NCBI RefSeq assembly: GCF_001750685.1
Contig: NZ_CP017269.1
Coordinates: forward strand, 5,125,416 to 5,189,415
Source of the DNA: Geosporobacter ferrireducens
GTDB lineage: Bacteria; Bacillota; Clostridia; Peptostreptococcales; Thermotaleaceae
Reading direction: 5' to 3'
Length of the DNA: 64,000 nucleotides
Every line of letters begins with the position of its first letter. Position 1 is the stretch's first letter. The position numbers and the translations under genes were made by a program. Of this stretch, positions 61,964 to 64,000 are shown piece after piece. The notes beneath the pieces are model-generated. The model was not told where the DNA came from and ran no database searches. It was given only the letters and a program-made list of their open reading frames with translations.

Positions 61964-62896
61964 ATGCGAGAGACGAGAAGAATAGAAAAGCCCATTGTGG
62001 CCATTACTAAAGGAAGCAAAGAGAAAGAATCCATTCAAGAAGCATTGGAAATGCTGCCGATGGATGAGTTGTTAAGAGAAGGAGATATTATCGCGATAAC
62101 ACCGAATTGGGTAAAAGCCAAGCCAGCTTATACCGGAACTGTAGTAGGTCCTGAAACCCTGCAGTCTCTTATAAGATATCTTAAAAAGAAAAAACCTGCG
62201 AAGATCTATATTGCTACAGGCTCGGGCGGTGATCCAACACCGAAAGTTATGGCTTTTGCAGGATATGACCGTGTCATTCAAGATGAGGAGGTAGTTTTTG
62301 TAGACCTCAATTATGGTCCCTATGTTGATTTATCGCTAGAGCATCCTCGGCCGAGTACGACAAAAATAAATCAATTATTAGAAGAAATTGATGTTTTAAT
62401 TTCCTTTACACAGCTGAAACATCATGAAGAGGCAACCATGAGTGCAGGTATCAAAAATATAGCCCTAAGTTGGCCGCCGGCAGAGATTCATGGATTTCCG
62501 AAAAAATCTTTAGGAATCCATGAGGACTTACATGGTTTTATTACTGCCATTACAAAGAAGATTCCAATAGACATCACAATTGTAAGTGCTGATAAAACAA
62601 TGATTGGAACAGGTCCCTCTGATGGAAAGGCAGTAGATACCCCCTCGTTGATCCTAGCAGGGACAGATCCGGTAGCAACAGATACCATCGCAGCACGTCT
62701 ACTGGGGTTTTTACCGCAAGCAATCCATTATCTGTATAGTTTGTACCAGCAGGGATTTGGCGTTGCTGAACCCGAAAAAATGAATTTACGAGGTATATCA
62801 TTAGAAGAAGCAGAAAGGATATTTAGTAAAGCAGCTTATCAGCAAGAAATTATATTAGATAAAAATGGAATTAAAAACATACATGGGAATCAGTGA
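61964..62896 (+). CDS. DUF362 protein without ferredoxin tail
   Basis: The 310-residue protein shows the DUF362 pattern, IAITPNWVKAKPAYTGTVVG, IATGSGGDPTPKVMAFAGYD, LISFTQLKHHEEATMSAGIKN and LILAGTDPVATDTIAARLLGF, but lacks the C-terminal iron-sulfur motifs of the gene upstream. It is thus a second, diverged member of the family. Function unknown. A GAGGTG site precedes the ATG. The long hairpin between the two DUF362 genes suggests separate transcription. Confidence 0.88.
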   Translation: MRETRRIEKPIVAITKGSKEKESIQEALEMLPMDELLREGDIIAITPNWVKAKPAYTGTVVGPETLQSLIRYLKKKKPAKIYIATGSGGDPTPKVMAFAGYDRVIQDEEVVFVDLNYGPYVDLSLEHPRPSTTKINQLLEEIDVLISFTQLKHHEEATMSAGIKNIALSWPPAEIHGFPKKSLGIHEDLHGFITAITKKIPIDITIVSADKTMIGTGPSDGKAVDTPSLILAGTDPVATDTIAARLLGFLPQAIHYLYSLYQQGFGVAEPEKMNLRGISLEEAERIFSKAAYQQEIILDKNGIKNIHGNQ

Positions 62897-62957
62897 TTGT
62901 TTTATATTTTTAAATAAGACAATTAACGACAGTTTGCATGTACTTTGCAATTATTTA

Positions 62958-62966
62958 TGATATAAT
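62958..62966 (+). promoter_or_regulatory. Extended -10 promoter-like sequence
   Basis: TGATATAAT is an extended -10 element; no good -35 is at standard distance. It lies 52 bases before cheX. Confidence 0.45.
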
Positions 62967-63017
62967 AGCTTAATACATTATGTAGAGCAAAAATGACCAG
63001 CAAGGGGGATCTTGTAT

Positions 63018-63479
63018 ATGAAGGCGGAACTCATAAATCCTTTTATAAAGGCAAGTAAAGACATTTTGATGCAAATGGCAATGATTCCATGCGAGCTTGG
63101 CAAGATCTATTTAAAGGAATCACCTTTTATGGCGCAAAATGTCGCCATTTTGATCGGATTAACGGGAGGATTGAAAGGTCAAGCGATCATTAGCATGGAT
63201 GAAGAGATTGCAAAAAAAGTTGCTTCAGGAATGATGGGTGGCATGCCGGTTGAAAGTTTTGATGAAATTGCCAAAAGTGCCATTTCAGAGCTCGGAAACA
63301 TGATCATGGGGAATACAGCGACCTTGTTATATAATGAGGGCGTGTCAATTGATATAACACCACCTACGCTTTTGACAGGAGAAAATCTATCGGTGTCTAA
63401 TGGCCATTTAAAAACCTTATGTATACCACTCGTCAGTAGTATGGGTGTTATTGAAATTGAAATTGCAGTAAAGGAGTAG
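63018..63479 (+). CDS. cheX: CheX-type chemotaxis phosphatase
   Basis: The 153-residue protein has the CheC/CheX motif SAISELGNMIMGNTAT, with the Glu-x-x-Asn pair used in CheY-P dephosphorylation, within the SELGNMI helix. LIGLTGGLKGQAIISMDE and PTLLTGENLSVS also fit CheX. The family acts as a dimer. No flagellar or chemotaxis genes are adjacent, so its target response regulator is unknown. AAGGGGGATC precedes ATG 63018. Confidence 0.9.
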   Translation: MKAELINPFIKASKDILMQMAMIPCELGKIYLKESPFMAQNVAILIGLTGGLKGQAIISMDEEIAKKVASGMMGGMPVESFDEIAKSAISELGNMIMGNTATLLYNEGVSIDITPPTLLTGENLSVSNGHLKTLCIPLVSSMGVIEIEIAVKE

Positions 63480-63484
63480 AAATC

Positions 63485-63955
63485 ATGGCATTGAATATTG
63501 TTTTGTTTCAACCCGAAATCCCGCCGAATACGGGAAATATTGCAAGAAGTTGTGCGGCTACGGGTACGAGGCTTCATTTGGTTAAGCCTCTTGGTTTTTC
63601 CATAGACGATAAGCATGTAAAACGTGCAGGATTAGATTATTGGGATCTGCTGGATCTAACAGTCTATGAGGATATGGAAGAGCTATTTCAAAAACATAGA
63701 GACGCTAAATTTTTCTTTGCGACAACAAAAGGAAAAAAGTTTTATACAGAGGTACAATTTGAGGATGAGTGTTTTATCATGTTTGGCAGGGAAACTGCAG
63801 GACTTCCGTCAGAAACTCTCAAAGCCCATGAGGAGCAGTGTATACGAATTCCTATGGTAGAAAATGAAAAGGCACGGTCATTAAATCTTTCAAACTCAGT
63901 GAATATTATTCTATATGAAGCCCTACGACAAAACGGATTTCAAAATCTCATCTAG
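63485..63955 (+). CDS. trmL: tRNA (cytidine/uridine-34-2'-O)-methyltransferase
   Basis: The 156-residue SPOUT methyltransferase begins ALNIVLFQPEIPPNTGNIAR and has HLVKPLGFSIDDKHVKRAGLDYW, MFGRETAGLP and RSLNLSNSVNIILYEALRQ, the trefoil-knot motifs. It methylates the 2'-O of the wobble base of certain leucine tRNAs. It follows cheX by 5 bases with AAAGGAG inside the cheX end, so it is co-transcribed. Confidence 0.95.
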   Translation: MALNIVLFQPEIPPNTGNIARSCAATGTRLHLVKPLGFSIDDKHVKRAGLDYWDLLDLTVYEDMEELFQKHRDAKFFFATTKGKKFYTEVQFEDECFIMFGRETAGLPSETLKAHEEQCIRIPMVENEKARSLNLSNSVNIILYEALRQNGFQNLI

Positions 63956-63964
63956 AGCATGCAG

Positions 63965-63994
63965 ATAATCTCTTTTTGATGCAAATGAGATTAT
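63965..63994 (+). terminator. Possible terminator at window end
   Basis: ATAATCTC (63965-63972) pairs with GAGATTAT (63987-63994); no T-tract is visible before the window ends. Confidence 0.35.
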
Positions 63995-64000
63995 GAATTT

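Noticed and set aside
1-64000. CRISPR arrays, rRNA genes, insertion sequences with transposase
   Set aside because: No regularly spaced repeats, no rRNA signature sequence and no transposase; the serine recombinase is the only mobility gene seen.

Overview
The window reads as chromosome of a low-GC, Gram-positive, probably anaerobic and spore-forming Clostridia member (Alkaliphilus/Clostridium-like; genus not determinable here). Reasons: AT-rich codon use, strong AGGAGG-type ribosome sites, many TTG/GTG starts, intrinsic terminators after most units, a complete oxygen-independent cobalamin route, a TGS-domain nucleoside kinase, and DUF362, DUF2225 and YlxP families common in Firmicutes.

Region 1 (1-16.5 kb): housekeeping genes in short units: a 16S rRNA m5C methyltransferase cut by the window start, two pseudouridine synthases, two type I signal peptidases, a CBS protein, a nucleoside kinase, glutaminase, nitroreductase, a membrane MASE3-PP2C phosphatase, a winged-helix regulator, endonuclease IV, a ZIP transporter, queG and a phosphodiesterase.

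Region 2 (16.5-22.5 kb) is the most unusual part. One gene for a large Lon-like ATP-dependent protease is split in two by a 3,572-bp element. The element carries a large serine recombinase, a 42-codon gene just before it, and a divergent sodium/alanine-type (AGCS) symporter with its own promoter-like sequence and terminator. Both boundaries share the 7-bp core GACTGCT. Joining the two host flanks at that core restores one open frame of 791 codons. Joining the element ends gives a site with 9-bp perfect inverted arms around the core. Excision would therefore recreate the protease exactly, like the sigK-skin type of programmed rearrangement or a serine-integrase-borne mobile element.

Region 3 (22.7-31.9 kb): kbl, ylxP-like, nth, an FtsA-like ATPase with a long repeat-bearing tail, an initiator tRNA on the minus strand, a VanW protein, a DUF2225 protein, a methylguanine-DNA methyltransferase-like protein and an LCAT-like hydrolase.

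Region 4 (32.0-54.8 kb): one 23-kb co-directional tetrapyrrole block. cobU-cobO-cobS-cobC (late cobalamin assembly) comes first. A cobalamin riboswitch with its own promoter and terminator follows, then cbiA-cbiP-cbiB-cobD-pduX-cbiX-cbiC-cbiD-cbiE-cbiT-cbiL-cbiF-cbiG-hemA-cbiH-cbiJ-sirC-hemC-cobA/hemD-hemB-hemL, mostly with overlapping start and stop codons. This covers glutamyl-tRNA to uroporphyrinogen III, precorrin-2, sirohydrochlorin, cobalt insertion and the corrin ring. The riboswitch is placed to control both corrin and early haem-precursor genes. No cobT, DMB-synthesis or cobalt-transport gene is visible here.

Region 5 (54.8-64 kb): a nested stem structure of unknown class, a SEC-C protein, a MoxR-DUF58-transglutaminase operon, a PerR-type Fur regulator facing a PerR-box-like site and two DUF362 proteins, a CheX-type protein and trmL.
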